Notes: generated by a model not told the origin, from the sequence alone. A stretch of 61,744 nucleotides of DNA from Nocardiopsis endophytica (GCF_027706725.1 NZ_JAQFWQ010000033.1:1-61744), one strand, 5' to 3'; positions 43,111-54,796 are shown, counted from the stretch's first letter. Translations and numbers: made by a program.

Positions 43111-43898
43111 AAAAGGTGAGCAGCGGACAGCAGCCGACCGGGGGCACCGCGCCCGGCGTCCCGCGTGCGCCTGCGCCCGACCTGGGCGCCGAGACCGGGA
43201 CGCGCGCGCGGGTGGCGCGCCTCATCCTGGAGCAGGGACCGATCACCGCCTCCACACTCGGCGAGCGGCTCGGGCTCACACCGGCGGCGATCCGCCGGCA
43301 CCTTGACAACCTCATGGGCGAAGGGCTCGTCGAAGCCCGCGACGCGCGGCCCCTGGGCCGCCGGGGCCGGGGCCGCCCGGCCCGGGTCTTCGCGATCACC
43401 GAGGCCGGTCGCGACGCGTTCGTGCACGGCTACGACGACCTGGCCTCCAGCGCTCTGCGCTTCCTCGCCGAGCGGGCCGGACCCGGTGCCGTCACCGAGT
43501 TCGCCCGGCGGCAGGTCGCCGAGCTGGAGGAGCGCTACCGCCCCCTGCTGGAGGGCGTGCCCCCGCAGCAGCGGGTGCGCAAGCTCGCCGAGGCGCTGAG
43601 CAACGACGGCTACGCCGCCGCCGCCGACCGGGCGCCCGCGCCCGGCGGGGGCCAGCAGCTCTGCCAGCACCACTGCCCGGTCGGGCACGTGGCGGCCGAG
43701 TTCCCCGAGCTGTGCGAGGCCGAGGTCGAGGCCTTCGCCCGGCTGCTGGGCACCCCCGTGCGGCGGCTGGCCACCATCGCCCACGGCGACGGGGTCTGCA
43801 CCACCCATGTGACCCCGACCGAACCCGCAGGCGCTGCAGAGGGCGCCGAGGACAGCACCAACGAATCAGGACGTCTGAGTCCAGGAGGATCCGCGTAA
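43107..43898 (+). CDS. sufR: SufR, Fe-S-dependent repressor of the SUF operon
   Basis: A 263-residue ArsR/DeoR-like winged-helix repressor that senses cellular Fe-S status. The HTH is at about 35-80 ([21 protein letters not shown]). Four C-terminal cysteines (Cys186, Cys190, Cys203, Cys231 in [12 protein letters not shown] and GVCTTH) form the cluster-binding pattern. The GTG at 43107 is chosen since it lies at the operator and the protein begins VKKVSSG; an upstream in-frame start would add residues with no homology that I recognise. It overlaps sufB by 1 nt (TAATG). Confidence 0.88.
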   Translation: MKKVSSGQQPTGGTAPGVPRAPAPDLGAETGTRARVARLILEQGPITASTLGERLGLTPAAIRRHLDNLMGEGLVEARDARPLGRRGRGRPARVFAITEAGRDAFVHGYDDLASSALRFLAERAGPGAVTEFARRQVAELEERYRPLLEGVPPQQRVRKLAEALSNDGYAAAADRAPAPGGGQQLCQHHCPVGHVAAEFPELCEAEVEAFARLLGTPVRRLATIAHGDGVCTTHVTPTEPAGAAEGAEDSTNESGRLSPGGSA

Positions 43899-45310
43899 TG
43901 ACGTCTATCGCGCACCCCGAGCTCGAAGGGCTCGGCAACTACGAGTACGGATGGGCCGACCCGGACACGGCCGGCGCCTCCGCTCGGCGTGGACTGAACG
44001 AGGAGGTCGTCCGCGACATCTCCGGCAAGAAGGACGAGCCGGAATGGATGCAGAAGGCCCGCCTCAAGGCGCTGAAGCTCTTCGACAAGAAGCCGATGCC
44101 CTCGTGGGGTGCCGACCTGTCCGGGATCGACTTCGACAAGATCAAGTACTTCGTCCGGTCGACCGAGCAGCAGGCCGCCTCCTGGGAGGACCTGCCCGAG
44201 GACATCAAGAACACCTACGACAAGCTGGGCATCCCCGAGGCCGAGAAGCAGCGCCTGGTCGCCGGCGTCGCCGCCCAGTACGAGTCGGAGGTCGTCTACC
44301 ACCAGATCCGTGAGGACCTGGAGGAGCAGGGCGTCATCTTCCTCGACACCGACACCGCGCTCAAGGAGCACCCCGAGCTCTTCCAGGAGTACTTCGGCAC
44401 GGTCATCCCCTCCGGCGACAACAAGTTCGCCGCGCTCAACACCGCGGTGTGGAGCGGCGGGTCCTTCATCTACGTCCCCAAGGGCGTCCACGTGGAGATC
44501 CCGCTGCAGGCCTACTTCCGGATCAACACCGAGAACATGGGCCAGTTCGAGCGGACCCTGATCATCGTCGACGAGGGCGCCTACGTCCACTACGTCGAGG
44601 GCTGCACCGCGCCGATCTACAAGACCGACTCGCTGCACTCGGCGGTCGTGGAGATCATCGTCAAGAAGAACGCGCGCTGCCGCTACACGACCATCCAGAA
44701 CTGGTCGAACAACGTCTTCAACCTGGTCACCAAGCGTGCCGTCGCCTACGAGGGCGCCACCATGGAGTGGATCGACGGCAACATCGGCTCCCAGGTCACC
44801 ATGAAGTACCCCGCGGTGTACCTCATGGGCGAGCACGCCAAGGGCGAGACGCTCTCCATCGCCTTCGCCGGCGAGGGCCAGCACCAGGACACCGGCTCCA
44901 AGATGGTGCACTGCGCCCCCAACACCTCCTCCACCATCGTCTCCAAGTCGGTGGCCCGGAGCGGGGGCCGCGCCTCCTACCGGGGCCTGGTGCAGGTGCA
45001 GGAGGGCGCCGACCGCGCCAAGTCCACGGTCAAGTGCGACGCGCTGCTGATCGACACCATCAGCCGCTCGGACACCTACCCCTACAACGACATCCGCGAG
45101 GACGACACCGAGCTCGGCCACGAGGCCACGGTGTCCAAGGTCAGCGAGGACCAGCTCTTCTACCTGATGAGCCGCGGCCTGGACGAGGACGAGGCCATGG
45201 CGATGATCGTGCGCGGGTTCGTCGAGCCCATCGCGCGCGAGCTGCCCATGGAGTACGCCCTGGAACTGAACCGGCTCATCGAGCTGCAGATGGAAGGAGC
45301 GGTTGGTTAA
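43898..45310 (+). CDS. sufB: Fe-S cluster assembly protein SufB
   Basis: Scaffold subunit of the SufBCD complex on which Fe-S clusters form. It has 470 residues, the usual length, with no intein (unlike the mycobacterial gene). Conserved stretches include [42 protein letters not shown] and the C-terminal [18 protein letters not shown]. The ATG is preceded by AGGAGG within the end of sufR, and the stop overlaps sufD (TAATG). Confidence 0.96.
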   Translation: MTSIAHPELEGLGNYEYGWADPDTAGASARRGLNEEVVRDISGKKDEPEWMQKARLKALKLFDKKPMPSWGADLSGIDFDKIKYFVRSTEQQAASWEDLPEDIKNTYDKLGIPEAEKQRLVAGVAAQYESEVVYHQIREDLEEQGVIFLDTDTALKEHPELFQEYFGTVIPSGDNKFAALNTAVWSGGSFIYVPKGVHVEIPLQAYFRINTENMGQFERTLIIVDEGAYVHYVEGCTAPIYKTDSLHSAVVEIIVKKNARCRYTTIQNWSNNVFNLVTKRAVAYEGATMEWIDGNIGSQVTMKYPAVYLMGEHAKGETLSIAFAGEGQHQDTGSKMVHCAPNTSSTIVSKSVARSGGRASYRGLVQVQEGADRAKSTVKCDALLIDTISRSDTYPYNDIREDDTELGHEATVSKVSEDQLFYLMSRGLDEDEAMAMIVRGFVEPIARELPMEYALELNRLIELQMEGAVG

Positions 45311-46479
45311 TGGCCGGCCCGAACCTCGGAGTCAAGGAGCACAGCCACGGCGGTGAGCTCCCGATCTCCAAGCTGGACGTCCACGGGTCCTTCGACGTGG
45401 ACGCGTTCCCGGTCCCCACGGGCCGGGAGGAGGAGTGGCGCTTCACGCCGCTGCGCCGCCTGCGCGGGCTGCACGACGGCCGCGACATCAAGGACGGCGT
45501 CGTCTCGGTCGAGGTGACCGCCCCCGAGGGCGTCACCCACGAGACCGCCGCCTCGGGCGACCCGCGGCTGGGCACCACCTTCCTGCCCACCGACCGGGTG
45601 TCGGCGCTGGCCTTCCGCGACTTCGGCACCTTCGGCGGCGCCACCGTGGTGACCGTCGCCAAGGACGCCCAGGTCGCCGAGCCCGCCTACATCAAGGTCA
45701 CCGGCGAGAACCAGGGCGACGCCTACGGGCACATCCTGGTGCGCGCCGAGGCGCACTCCAAGGCCACCGTGGTCCTGGAGTACGCCGGCGAGGCGGTCTA
45801 CGCCGACAACGTCGAGTTCATCGTCGAGGACGGCGCCGAGCTGACCGTCATCAGCCTGCAGGACTGGGGCCGCGACGCGGTGCACGTGGGCCACCACTAC
45901 ACCAAGGTCGGCCGGGACGCCCGGTTCAAGAGCTTCGTGATCACCCTGGGCGGGGACCTGGTCCGCATGTCGCCCAAGGTCGGCTACACCGCCCCCGGCG
46001 GCGACGCCGAGCTGCACGGGCTCTACTTCACCGGCGACGGCCAGCACCACGAGCACCGCTCGCTGATCGACCACAACGTCTCCCACACCCGCAGCCGCGT
46101 CGAGTACAAGGGCGCGCTGAGCGGCGAGGGCGCGCACGGCGTGTGGATCGGCGACGTGATCATCGGCGAGGGCACCGAGGGCACCGACTCCTACGAGTAC
46201 AACCGGAACCTCGCGCTGACCGACGGCACCCGGGTGGACTCGGTCCCCAACCTGGAGATCTTCACCGGCGAGGTGGAGGGCGCGGGCCACGCCAGCGCCA
46301 GCGGGCGGCTCGACGAGATCCACCTGTTCTACCTGCGCTCCCGCGGCATCCCGGAGGACGAGGCCCGCCGCCTGGTCATCCGCGGCTACTTCGCCGAGCT
46401 CATCGGCCGCATCGACGTGCCCGAGCTGCGCGAGCGGATCATGGCCGAGGTCGAGGAGAAGCTGGCCGAGCATGAGTGA
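45310..46479 (+). CDS. sufD: Fe-S cluster assembly protein SufD
   Basis: SufB paralog of 389 residues that completes the SufB-SufC2-SufD complex and is linked to iron acquisition for the cluster. Visible are GREEEWRFTPLRRL near the N-terminus, the beta-helix core with LHGLYFTGDGQHHEHRSL, and the C-terminal FYLRSRGIPEDEARRLVIRGYF shared with SufB. It overlaps the Rieske gene by 8 nt. Confidence 0.94.
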   Translation: MAGPNLGVKEHSHGGELPISKLDVHGSFDVDAFPVPTGREEEWRFTPLRRLRGLHDGRDIKDGVVSVEVTAPEGVTHETAASGDPRLGTTFLPTDRVSALAFRDFGTFGGATVVTVAKDAQVAEPAYIKVTGENQGDAYGHILVRAEAHSKATVVLEYAGEAVYADNVEFIVEDGAELTVISLQDWGRDAVHVGHHYTKVGRDARFKSFVITLGGDLVRMSPKVGYTAPGGDAELHGLYFTGDGQHHEHRSLIDHNVSHTRSRVEYKGALSGEGAHGVWIGDVIIGEGTEGTDSYEYNRNLALTDGTRVDSVPNLEIFTGEVEGAGHASASGRLDEIHLFYLRSRGIPEDEARRLVIRGYFAELIGRIDVPELRERIMAEVEEKLAEHE

Positions 46480-46801
46480 GGGCACCTTCACCCGGGTCTG
46501 CGCGCTGAGCGACCTCCCCGACGAGGGGGCGCTCGGCGTGGAGGTCGGCGGCACCCCGGTGGCGGTGGTGCGCAGTGAGGGCGAGGTGTACGCGATCAGC
46601 GACATCTGCTCGCACGCCGAGGTCAACCTGTCGGAGGGCGAGGTCGAGGACGGCACCATCGAGTGCTGGCTGCACGGCTCCTGCTTCGAGCTGACCTCCG
46701 GCAAGCCGATCAACCCGCCCGCCGTCCAGGCGGTGCCCACCTACGCAGTCAAGATCGACGGCGACGACGTCCTCGTCTCGCTGGACACGACGAATTCCTG
46801 A
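46472..46801 (+). CDS. Rieske-type [2Fe-2S] ferredoxin
   Basis: A 109-residue non-heme ferredoxin with both Rieske halves intact: C-S-H (Cys46, His48) and C-W-L-H (Cys65, His68). It is embedded between sufD and sufC, overlapping sufD by 8 nt. This position is usual in actinobacterial SUF operons, where it may deliver electrons during cluster assembly. That role is inferred from context. Confidence 0.92.
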   Translation: MSEGTFTRVCALSDLPDEGALGVEVGGTPVAVVRSEGEVYAISDICSHAEVNLSEGEVEDGTIECWLHGSCFELTSGKPINPPAVQAVPTYAVKIDGDDVLVSLDTTNS

Positions 46802-46813
46802 GGCTTGAAACAG

Positions 46814-48867
<2,054 letters not shown>

Positions 48868-48879
48868 GAAGGGCGGAGC

Positions 48880-49377
48880 ATGCGCTTGGACGCGATGTAC
48901 CAGGAGATCATCCTGGACCACTACCGCAACCCGCACAACAAGGGGCTGCGGGAGCCCTTCGAAGGGGAGGCGCACCACATCAACCCCACCTGCGGGGACG
49001 AGGTGACGCTGCGGGTGCACCTGGCGCCCGGCTCCGGCGAGGGGGGCGCGGCGAAGGTCGCCGACGTGTCCTACGACAGCATGGGCTGCTCCATCAGCCA
49101 GGCCAGCGCGTCGGTCATGACCGACCTGCTGATCGGGCGGACGGTGGACGAGGGCTTGGAGATGCTCGACGCCTTCAACGAGCTCATGCACTCCAAGGGC
49201 CAGGGGGAGCCGGACGAGGACGTCCTGGAGGACGCGGTGGCGTTCGCCGGGGTGTCGAAATACCCTGCCCGTATCAAGTGCGCCCTGCTCGCCTGGATGG
49301 CGTGGAAGGACGCGACCGTGCAGTCCCTGGGAAGCGACCCCCGCTCGGGCGGGGATGGACCGGAGGGTGTCTCATGA
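48880..49377 (+). CDS. sufU: SufU-type sulfurtransferase/scaffold
   Basis: A 165-residue IscU-like protein of the SufU class, a Zn-bound sulfur acceptor from SufS in Gram-positives. The cysteines and acid are in place: Cys38 and Asp40 (PTCGDE), Cys70 (MGCSIS), Cys134 (RIKCALLAW). The 18-20 residue SufU-type insertion between the first two Cys is present. It overlaps sufT by ATGA. Confidence 0.94.
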   Translation: MRLDAMYQEIILDHYRNPHNKGLREPFEGEAHHINPTCGDEVTLRVHLAPGSGEGGAAKVADVSYDSMGCSISQASASVMTDLLIGRTVDEGLEMLDAFNELMHSKGQGEPDEDVLEDAVAFAGVSKYPARIKCALLAWMAWKDATVQSLGSDPRSGGDGPEGVS

Positions 49378-49754
49378 GCGAGAACGAGACCGCGGCCCCG
49401 GCCCCGGAGCAGGCGGCCGCGGGCGGACCGGGTGAGGGCCTGAGCCAGGAGGCCCTGGCCGAGGAGATCAGCGAGGCCCTGAAGGACGTCATCGACCCCG
49501 AGCTGGGCGTCAACGTCGTCGACCTGGGCCTGCTGTACGGGGTGAACGCCGACGAGGCGAGCATCACCCTGGACATGACCCTGACCAGCGCCGCCTGCCC
49601 CCTGACCGACGTCATCGAGGACCAGGCCACCAGCGCCCTCGACGAGTTCGGCCGCGAGGTCAAGATCAACTGGGTCTGGATGCCCCCGTGGGGCCCGGAC
49701 AAGATAACCGAGGACGGCCGCGACCAGCTGAGGATGCTGGGCTTCAACGTCTGA
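49374..49754 (+). CDS. sufT: SufT-like MIP18/DUF59 protein
   Basis: A 126-residue metal-sulfur cluster maturation protein. After a low-complexity Ala/Pro/Glu leader of about 24 residues, the DUF59 domain shows VIDPELGVNVVDLGLLYGV, the conserved Cys75 in TSAACPLTD, and WMPPWGPDKIT. It is thought to help maturation or transfer of Fe-S clusters. It is the last SUF gene, followed by a strong terminator. Confidence 0.92.
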   Translation: MSENETAAPAPEQAAAGGPGEGLSQEALAEEISEALKDVIDPELGVNVVDLGLLYGVNADEASITLDMTLTSAACPLTDVIEDQATSALDEFGREVKINWVWMPPWGPDKITEDGRDQLRMLGFNV

Positions 49755-49800
49755 GGCCCACCCCTCGCCGGTCGGTGCCCGGACACCTCGGAACAGCGAC

Positions 49801-49834
49801 AAGGGCCGGGACGCCGAAAGGCGCCCCGGCCCTT
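49801..49834 (+). terminator. SUF operon terminator
   Basis: A 10-bp stem (AAGGGCCGGG with CCCGGCCCTT), one mismatch, then CGCC/GGCG closed by a GAAA tetraloop, 46 nt after sufT. The 3' side runs into TTCCTCC. Confidence 0.8.
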
Positions 49835-49860
49835 CCTCCTGCCCAGGGCCAGAGGAGGGG

Positions 49861-49985
49861 GACGACAGAGGCCGGCGGACCGAGCGGCAGCGCGGTCGAG
49901 TGGCAGGCGTGTGCGTGGTCGCCGTGGTCGGCGGCGACGGAGTGAGCCGGGCGGTTCCCCGGCCCCGTCTGCCGGGCGCGAGGCC
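49861..49985 (+). repeat. Dispersed repeat, copy A
   Basis: This segment shares GACGACRGAGG, GTGTGCGTGGTC (49909-49920), GCGGCGACGG and GCGGTTCCCCGGCCC, in that order and at similar spacing, with 61265-61400 and 61477-61620. A less exact inverted copy is at 50294-50425. Nothing protein-coding is convincing, so it looks like a dispersed non-coding element. Confidence 0.6.
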
Positions 49986-50001
49986 CCTGCCCCCTCCTCG
50001 T

Positions 50002-50175
50002 TGATCTCGGGGAAGTCGGGCTTATCGTGTCCGGTTTAACCCCGAGTTCCCCGAGATCATCGCGGGGAGGACCGTCCGGGTGGCGCATACCGGGCATACC
50101 GGACGGCGGGTGGAGGGGTTGGGCATCCTGCGTCGTGAAATCGACGCTTTCATGCAGATCGGGTGTCGATTTCAC
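50002..50175. repeat. Cluster of three long inverted repeats
   Basis: In the 741-bp gap between sufT and the next gene lie a 13-bp perfect inverted repeat (TGATCTCGGGGAA at 50002-50014 with 50047-50059), an 8-bp one (CCGTCCGG at 50072-50079 with 50099-50106) enclosing a tandem GCATACCGG pair, and an 11-bp one (GTGAAATCGAC at 50135-50145 with 50165-50175). No gene fits. It could be a structured RNA, a small palindromic element or a protein-binding site. Confidence 0.6.
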
Positions 50176-50293
50176 CACCCAAGATGACCCCAGGCCGCTC
50201 GAGGCGCCCAGAAGGCGGGTTCCGGTCGAGCCGCTACCGTCCCGGCGTCCGATTTGTCTGGGCTCCCGGGGGGCTGAGGTCCCTCCCGCGTCC

Positions 50294-50425
50294 TGCCGCC
50301 GCCCTCTCCGGCCACCATCCGCACGCGCCGCACCCGACGACGCCGCAGGTAGGGCCGCTGACCTTTGTCGTCGCTGCCATCGACCCCACACCCCGCTGGC
50401 CCGCCGCCCGGCCGGGGCCTTAAGC
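50294..50425 (-). repeat. Dispersed repeat, inverted divergent copy
   Basis: Read on the minus strand, this resembles the 61418-61500 and 61265-61345 segments (GCCGCCCTCTCCGG, CCCGACGACGC and GACCTTYGTCGTCG on the plus strand). With copy A it flanks the inverted-repeat cluster at 50002-50175, so the gap has repeat ends pointing toward each other. Confidence 0.45.
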
Positions 50426-50495
50426 GGGGGACCTGCTGACCCGCCCCCCCCCGGCCCCGGGGGATTCCCTTCCTCGTGAACGTGGGCTGCCCCCG

Positions 50496-52550
50496 TCAGT
50501 GCGGGGTGGCCAGGCTCTGGCGCAGTTCTTCGGCTATGTCCTCGTCTCCGCGCTGGGAGAGCATCTCCAGCAGCTTCCGCGGGTCCGGCTCGGGGTTCTC
50601 CTCCTCGGTGATCCGGCGGGCGATGATCCGGAGCGCCTCGTCGGTCGGGGCCGGGGCGGTGTAGCCGATCAGGTGCAGCGCCCTGCCCGTCGGGCCGTGG
50701 CCGCCCAGGTCGGCGGCGGGCAGGCGGCGGGCGTCGAGGCGGTCGCCCTCCACGGTGATGAACACCCGGTCGCCCGGCTGGGCCGACAGCCGCCGCAGCA
50801 GCGGCCGCAGGGAATCGAAGGCCGCCTCATCCCGCCACACCAGCACCAGCAGGTCGGCACCGGGGGCGGTCAGGCACAGCAGCCGCCCCGGCTGCAGCCC
50901 CAGGTGGGTCGCGTACCCCGGCGGCACGGTCACCGGGGCGCCGTTGAGGTGCTCCGGGCCGATGTCCACCCGGTGCCACCAGCGCCCGTCGGGCGCGCGG
51001 AAGCACCGCGGCGAGGTGGCCACCCCCGGCGGCGGGGGCGCGGCGGCGGGCGCGCCCGCCGCCTCCGGCCGGGGCGCTCCCGCCTCGTGCGCGGCGCCCG
51101 GACGCCGGCGGATCGGTAGCCCGCCCGCGGTGGTCGAGCCGTCCTCCTCCGACAGCTCCGACCGGCCGCCGAACGCGGGCGCCGGTGCGGGCCCCTCCGG
51201 CGGCAGCGACGGGTCGATGAGCACCCGCCCGTCGCGGATGTCGATGCCCGGCGTGCTCTGCAGCCATGCCCGCAGCGACCGGCGGCGGATCCCGATCCGG
51301 TCCAGCCGCACGGCCGCGTCGTCCAGGGTCGGCGCGTCGCCCAGCATCTCCCGCGTCTGCCAGCGCATCCGCTCCGGGTCGTCGGCCACCAGCCACCCGT
51401 TGTGCAGCCGCCGGTCGGTGAAGAAGGTGATGAGCACCCGCCACAGCGGCGCCTTCAGCGACGGCACCGTGACCGGGTGGTCGGGGTGGGCCCCGATGAG
51501 CGTGTCGATGGTCGTGGCCGCGCCGAGCTCCTCCGACAGCTCCCGCAGGTGCCGGGTGACCGGCTCGCCGCCGGACGAGGACAGCCACTGCAGCAGCCGC
51601 TCCTCCACGCTGCGCTGGGCGTTGCGGATGTCGCCGATGTCGGCGCCGATCTGGTCGGCGAGCAGCCGGATGCTGATCGGGTCGGCCGCGAACAGCCGCT
51701 CGGCGGCGACCGTCCGCTCCAGCGGGCTCCACCCGCGCAGGAACTCCTCCAGCAGGTCCACCATCGGATGGGCGCCCAGCTCGGAGCCGTCGCCGCCGTG
51801 GCCTCCAGGCCGCTCGGCCCCGTGGTCGTGCCCCTGCCCCTCCCCCTGCTCCTGCTCACGGGCGTGCTGGTTGCGCAGCGCGCGCAGGGTGCGGATGGCG
51901 CGCGTCGCGGCGCTCTGCGGCACGTCGGCCCTGCCCTGCGGGGGCGAGGTCACCGCCTCCGGCGGCGGCCCCTCCTCCAGGTCGGCTCCGGTGGCCGCGG
52001 ACAGGTACCCCAGCGCGCGGCGGACCCGGTCCGGGGCGCTCTCCGGCAGCCAGTGGGCGACCGTGCGCACCGCCTCGATCATCAGCGCGGGGGAGGGCAG
52101 CGGCCCGGTGCGCGCCTCCTCACCGCAGAACGGGCGCAGCGCCTGCCAGGCGGCCGACCCGATCACCTCGACCGGCCCGCAGTCGGCCGGGAAGGGCCAG
52201 TCGGCCACGGCCGAGGGCGGCGCCCCGATCAGGGTCGCCCAGTCGCCCGCCGTGGCCAGGAGGGCGCCGCGCACCGGTTCGGCGACCTCGTCGAGGTCCA
52301 CCGGCAGCGCGCGCAGCACCGGCAGGAAGTCGCCGACGGGAACGTGGTCCCAGTACTCGGACATGAGCAGCGCGAGGTTGTGCGCGAGCCACGGAGGCCC
52401 GGCGATGTCCAGCGCGCGCGGCAGCGGCAGCGACCGCCACCAGCCGTCGACCAGGCGGCTGTGCCCCAGGTAGGGCGTGAGGTCCTCGGGGCGGCTCCAG
52501 CGCAGCGCCGGAGCCAGGTCGGTCAGGCAGATCGGGGAGATGGCGTTCAT
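50496..52550 (-). CDS. Large protein with a possible sigma-region-4-like segment
   Basis: A 684-residue soluble protein, not recognised as a whole. A central segment (about 268-320: FLRGWSPLERTVAAERLFA, LLADQIGADIGDIRNAQRSVEERLLQWL) has the cadence of a sigma-70 region 4 helix-turn-helix. A second helical block carries LDDAAVRLDRIGIRRRSLRAWL. A Pro/Ala-rich linker at about 455-515 separates a C-terminal beta-domain (RCFRAPDGRWWHRVDIG, DRVFITVEGDRLDARRL). The ATG at 52550 has GAGGT at 9 nt. It is not a true sigma factor, as no region 2 is visible. Confidence 0.65.
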   Translation of the reverse strand: MNAISPICLTDLAPALRWSRPEDLTPYLGHSRLVDGWWRSLPLPRALDIAGPPWLAHNLALLMSEYWDHVPVGDFLPVLRALPVDLDEVAEPVRGALLATAGDWATLIGAPPSAVADWPFPADCGPVEVIGSAAWQALRPFCGEEARTGPLPSPALMIEAVRTVAHWLPESAPDRVRRALGYLSAATGADLEEGPPPEAVTSPPQGRADVPQSAATRAIRTLRALRNQHAREQEQGEGQGHDHGAERPGGHGGDGSELGAHPMVDLLEEFLRGWSPLERTVAAERLFAADPISIRLLADQIGADIGDIRNAQRSVEERLLQWLSSSGGEPVTRHLRELSEELGAATTIDTLIGAHPDHPVTVPSLKAPLWRVLITFFTDRRLHNGWLVADDPERMRWQTREMLGDAPTLDDAAVRLDRIGIRRRSLRAWLQSTPGIDIRDGRVLIDPSLPPEGPAPAPAFGGRSELSEEDGSTTAGGLPIRRRPGAAHEAGAPRPEAAGAPAAAPPPPGVATSPRCFRAPDGRWWHRVDIGPEHLNGAPVTVPPGYATHLGLQPGRLLCLTAPGADLLVLVWRDEAAFDSLRPLLRRLSAQPGDRVFITVEGDRLDARRLPAADLGGHGPTGRALHLIGYTAPAPTDEALRIIARRITEEENPEPDPRKLLEMLSQRGDEDIAEELRQSLATPH

Positions 52551-52854
52551 CCGCGGTGGACCTCGACCTCCAGGGGTACGGCGCAGGGACGTGGGCCGCC
52601 GCAGGTAGCGGAAGCGGTCGGCCGGTGTTCCACTTTATGCGCCCTTGCCGGATTCGGTGCCCGCTGTCCTACGACTGCCTGGGCCGGCGGGGACACGGGC
52701 GCCCAGCGCGCCCGCGGGTGATCGTACGTCGGCGCGGCGCAGAAGGGTAGGGCGCGGCCGCCGGGCGGCCGCATCCACGCGGGGATCCCCGTGAAGCCCC
52801 TGCGGGGATCCCTGCGGATTTCCCACGAGAGGCTTCAGGACACGGGCGGGGAAC

Positions 52855-52876
52855 GGCCCGGAGGCGCCTCCGGGCC
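52855..52876 (-). terminator. Terminator-like hairpin after the SseB-like gene
   Basis: A 10-bp perfect stem (GGCCCGGAGG with CCTCCGGGCC) lies just past the minus-strand stop at 52883. The remainder of the 52551-52882 spacer has only a GGGGATCCCC palindrome (52781-52790) and its partial repeat near 52804; no gene is seen. Confidence 0.6.
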
Positions 52877-52882
52877 CCGGGG

Positions 52883-53353
52883 TCACTCCCCGGCCAGAGC
52901 GGCGACCATCTCCGCCGGTACCGGAACGCTCGGCTCGTTCCCGGGGTTGACCGCCAGGCCCACCCCCTCGGGCAGCGCCGAGGCCAGGTCGCGCACGGCC
53001 AGCACCGCGCACGGCACCTCCGCGCTCCGCTGGTCGTACTGGGAGCGGGAGGTGAACACGGGGATGTACACGCGGCCCTCCAGCTCCAGCGACGGCAGGG
53101 CGATGGACCCGTCCTCCTGGGTCCCCGACCCCTGGGGCACGGGCACCCAGACGCTGCCCTCCGCGAAGGCGGAGAGGAACGCCCGCACGGCTCCGCCCTC
53201 CGCCGCACCGCTCCGGCCGGCGCCGTCGGCGCCCCCGGAGGCCTCGGTGGTCTCGGCGTCGGCCGGGGCGTCCCGCAGGGCCCGCCCCAGGGCCTCCTCG
53301 ACCGGGTTGGCGGGGAACCCGGCGTCGGTGTCTGCGCTGTCGTTGCTGGTCAT
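52883..53353 (-). CDS. SseB-like protein
   Basis: A 156-residue protein whose C-terminal 100 residues match the SseB N-terminal domain pattern found in many actinobacterial proteins: VRAFLSAFAEGSVWVPVP, a beta strand with GRVYIPVFTSRSQYDQ, then CAVLAVRDLASALPEGVGLAVNPG. The N-terminal 55 residues are acidic and low-complexity. The ATG at 53353 has no strong ribosome binding site; a GTG slightly upstream is possible. Function unknown. Confidence 0.75.
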   Translation of the reverse strand: MTSNDSADTDAGFPANPVEEALGRALRDAPADAETTEASGGADGAGRSGAAEGGAVRAFLSAFAEGSVWVPVPQGSGTQEDGSIALPSLELEGRVYIPVFTSRSQYDQRSAEVPCAVLAVRDLASALPEGVGLAVNPGNEPSVPVPAEMVAALAGE

Positions 53354-53631
53354 GGGGTAACGAACCCGTCTGTAGTCGGCTGGGCCGCCGGGGGGCGGGG
53401 CCAGGTCACGGTCGGGACCTTTGCCGGTCTCGGTCAGGCGTCGTCCCGGCCCGGCGTCGGCGGTCGGCGGTATGCTTGTCGGGCACGCCGTACCCCTGCC
53501 TTTCTCCTTTGACACGTGCTCGTCGGTGTTGCGAGAGGCACACGTGGCGGTCCTTCGCAACCGCGTGCCCCGTCCCGGATCCCGACGCGGCGTGCCGCGC
53601 GTCAACGCCCGAGTCCGCATGATAGGTGGAA

Positions 53632-54684
53632 GTGACTGACCTGCAGATGAATCCCCCTGGAGGAGAGCGGGCGGAGGGACCGGCGGTCGTCCGCTCCTAC
53701 ATGGCCATCGGCGACAGCCTGACCGAGGGGCTGGAGGACGTCGCACCCGACGGGGGCTACCGGGGTTTCGCCGACCGCCTGGCCGAGCACCTGTCCGCGG
53801 ACGAGCCCCGGTTCCGGTACGCCAACCTCGCGGTGCGCGGCCGGCGGATGCGCCACATCACCGGCGAGCAGCTCGACCGCGTGCTTGAGGAGCGCCCCGA
53901 CCTGGTGACCGTGCACGCGGGCGGCAACGACGTGCTGCGCCCCGGCACCGACCTGGACGCCCTCGCCGCCCAGCTGGAGGAGGCGGTGCTGAGCATGCGC
54001 CGGGCCGGGGTCCGTGTGGTGCTGCTGTCCGGGCACGACACCGGCTGGGTGCCGGTGCTGCGGATCTACCGCGGGCGCATCGCGGTGTTCAGCATGCACC
54101 TGCGCGCCATGGCCGAGCGCACCGGCGCCGACATCGTCGACCTGTGGTCGATGGAGGCGCTGAACGACCCCCGGGCCTGGAACGAGGACCGGCTGCACTT
54201 CAACGGCGACGGCCACCGGATCGTGGCTGCCCGCATCGCCGAGGTGATCGGGCAGCCGATGGGCCCGCGCGAGCTGTGGGCGCGGCCGTGGGACACCCCG
54301 GCGGTGCGCCTGCCCCGGATCCTGCGCCGCCGTGAGCACATGCGCTGGGCCCGCGAATACCTGGTGCCGTGGCTGGGGCGGCGGGCCATGGGCCGCTCGT
54401 CCGGCGACGGCCGCGAGCCCAAGCGCCCGGAGCTGGAGCCGTTCCAGCCCCCGCCCTGGGCCGAGCGCGGCCCGGGGGAGACGGTGGACGGCGCCCGGCC
54501 CGAGGAGGCGGGCGCGGTCGGCGGGTCGGCCAACGGCGCCCCGTCGGCCAACGGCGCCCCGCCGACCAACGGGACCCCGTCGGCCAACGGCGCCGCGCGG
54601 TTCCACGGCACGGCGCGCGTCCCCGGCACAGGCCCGGAGGAAGGGGCGGCCCCGGTGGACGCCTCCGAGGCCACCGAGGCCTGA
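53632..54684 (+). CDS. SGNH/GDSL-family hydrolase
   Basis: A cytosolic 350-residue esterase-like protein with all four SGNH blocks: block I AIGDSLTEG (Ser29), Gly in LAVRGRRMR, block III GGNDV, and block V with the catalytic Asp and His in DRLHFNGDGH (about 187-193). The C-terminal 80 residues are low-complexity, with four near-identical ANGAP/TNGTP units matching repeated DNA at 54529-54597. Starts at 53626, 53632 and 53647 are all possible; I chose the GTG with GGTGG just upstream. It is convergent with fabF. Confidence 0.8.
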   Translation: MTDLQMNPPGGERAEGPAVVRSYMAIGDSLTEGLEDVAPDGGYRGFADRLAEHLSADEPRFRYANLAVRGRRMRHITGEQLDRVLEERPDLVTVHAGGNDVLRPGTDLDALAAQLEEAVLSMRRAGVRVVLLSGHDTGWVPVLRIYRGRIAVFSMHLRAMAERTGADIVDLWSMEALNDPRAWNEDRLHFNGDGHRIVAARIAEVIGQPMGPRELWARPWDTPAVRLPRILRRREHMRWAREYLVPWLGRRAMGRSSGDGREPKRPELEPFQPPPWAERGPGETVDGARPEEAGAVGGSANGAPSANGAPPTNGTPSANGAARFHGTARVPGTGPEEGAAPVDASEATEA

Positions 54685-54796
54685 GCACGGCCCACCCGAT
54701 GGTGAGTGCCTTGGTGACGGGCACCTCGGGCACCGCCGAATCCGCCGCCGGAGATGCGGAACCCGGAGATGCGGAACGCCGCCGGAGACACGGAAC

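Noticed and set aside
43898-45310. An intein in sufB, as in mycobacteria
   Set aside because: The 470-residue protein is continuous and of normal length.
54529-54597. Short direct repeats resembling a CRISPR array
   Set aside because: Units of about 18 bp are contiguous, in frame, and encode a low-complexity ANGAP/TNGTP tail of the GDSL protein; there are no spacers and no cas genes.
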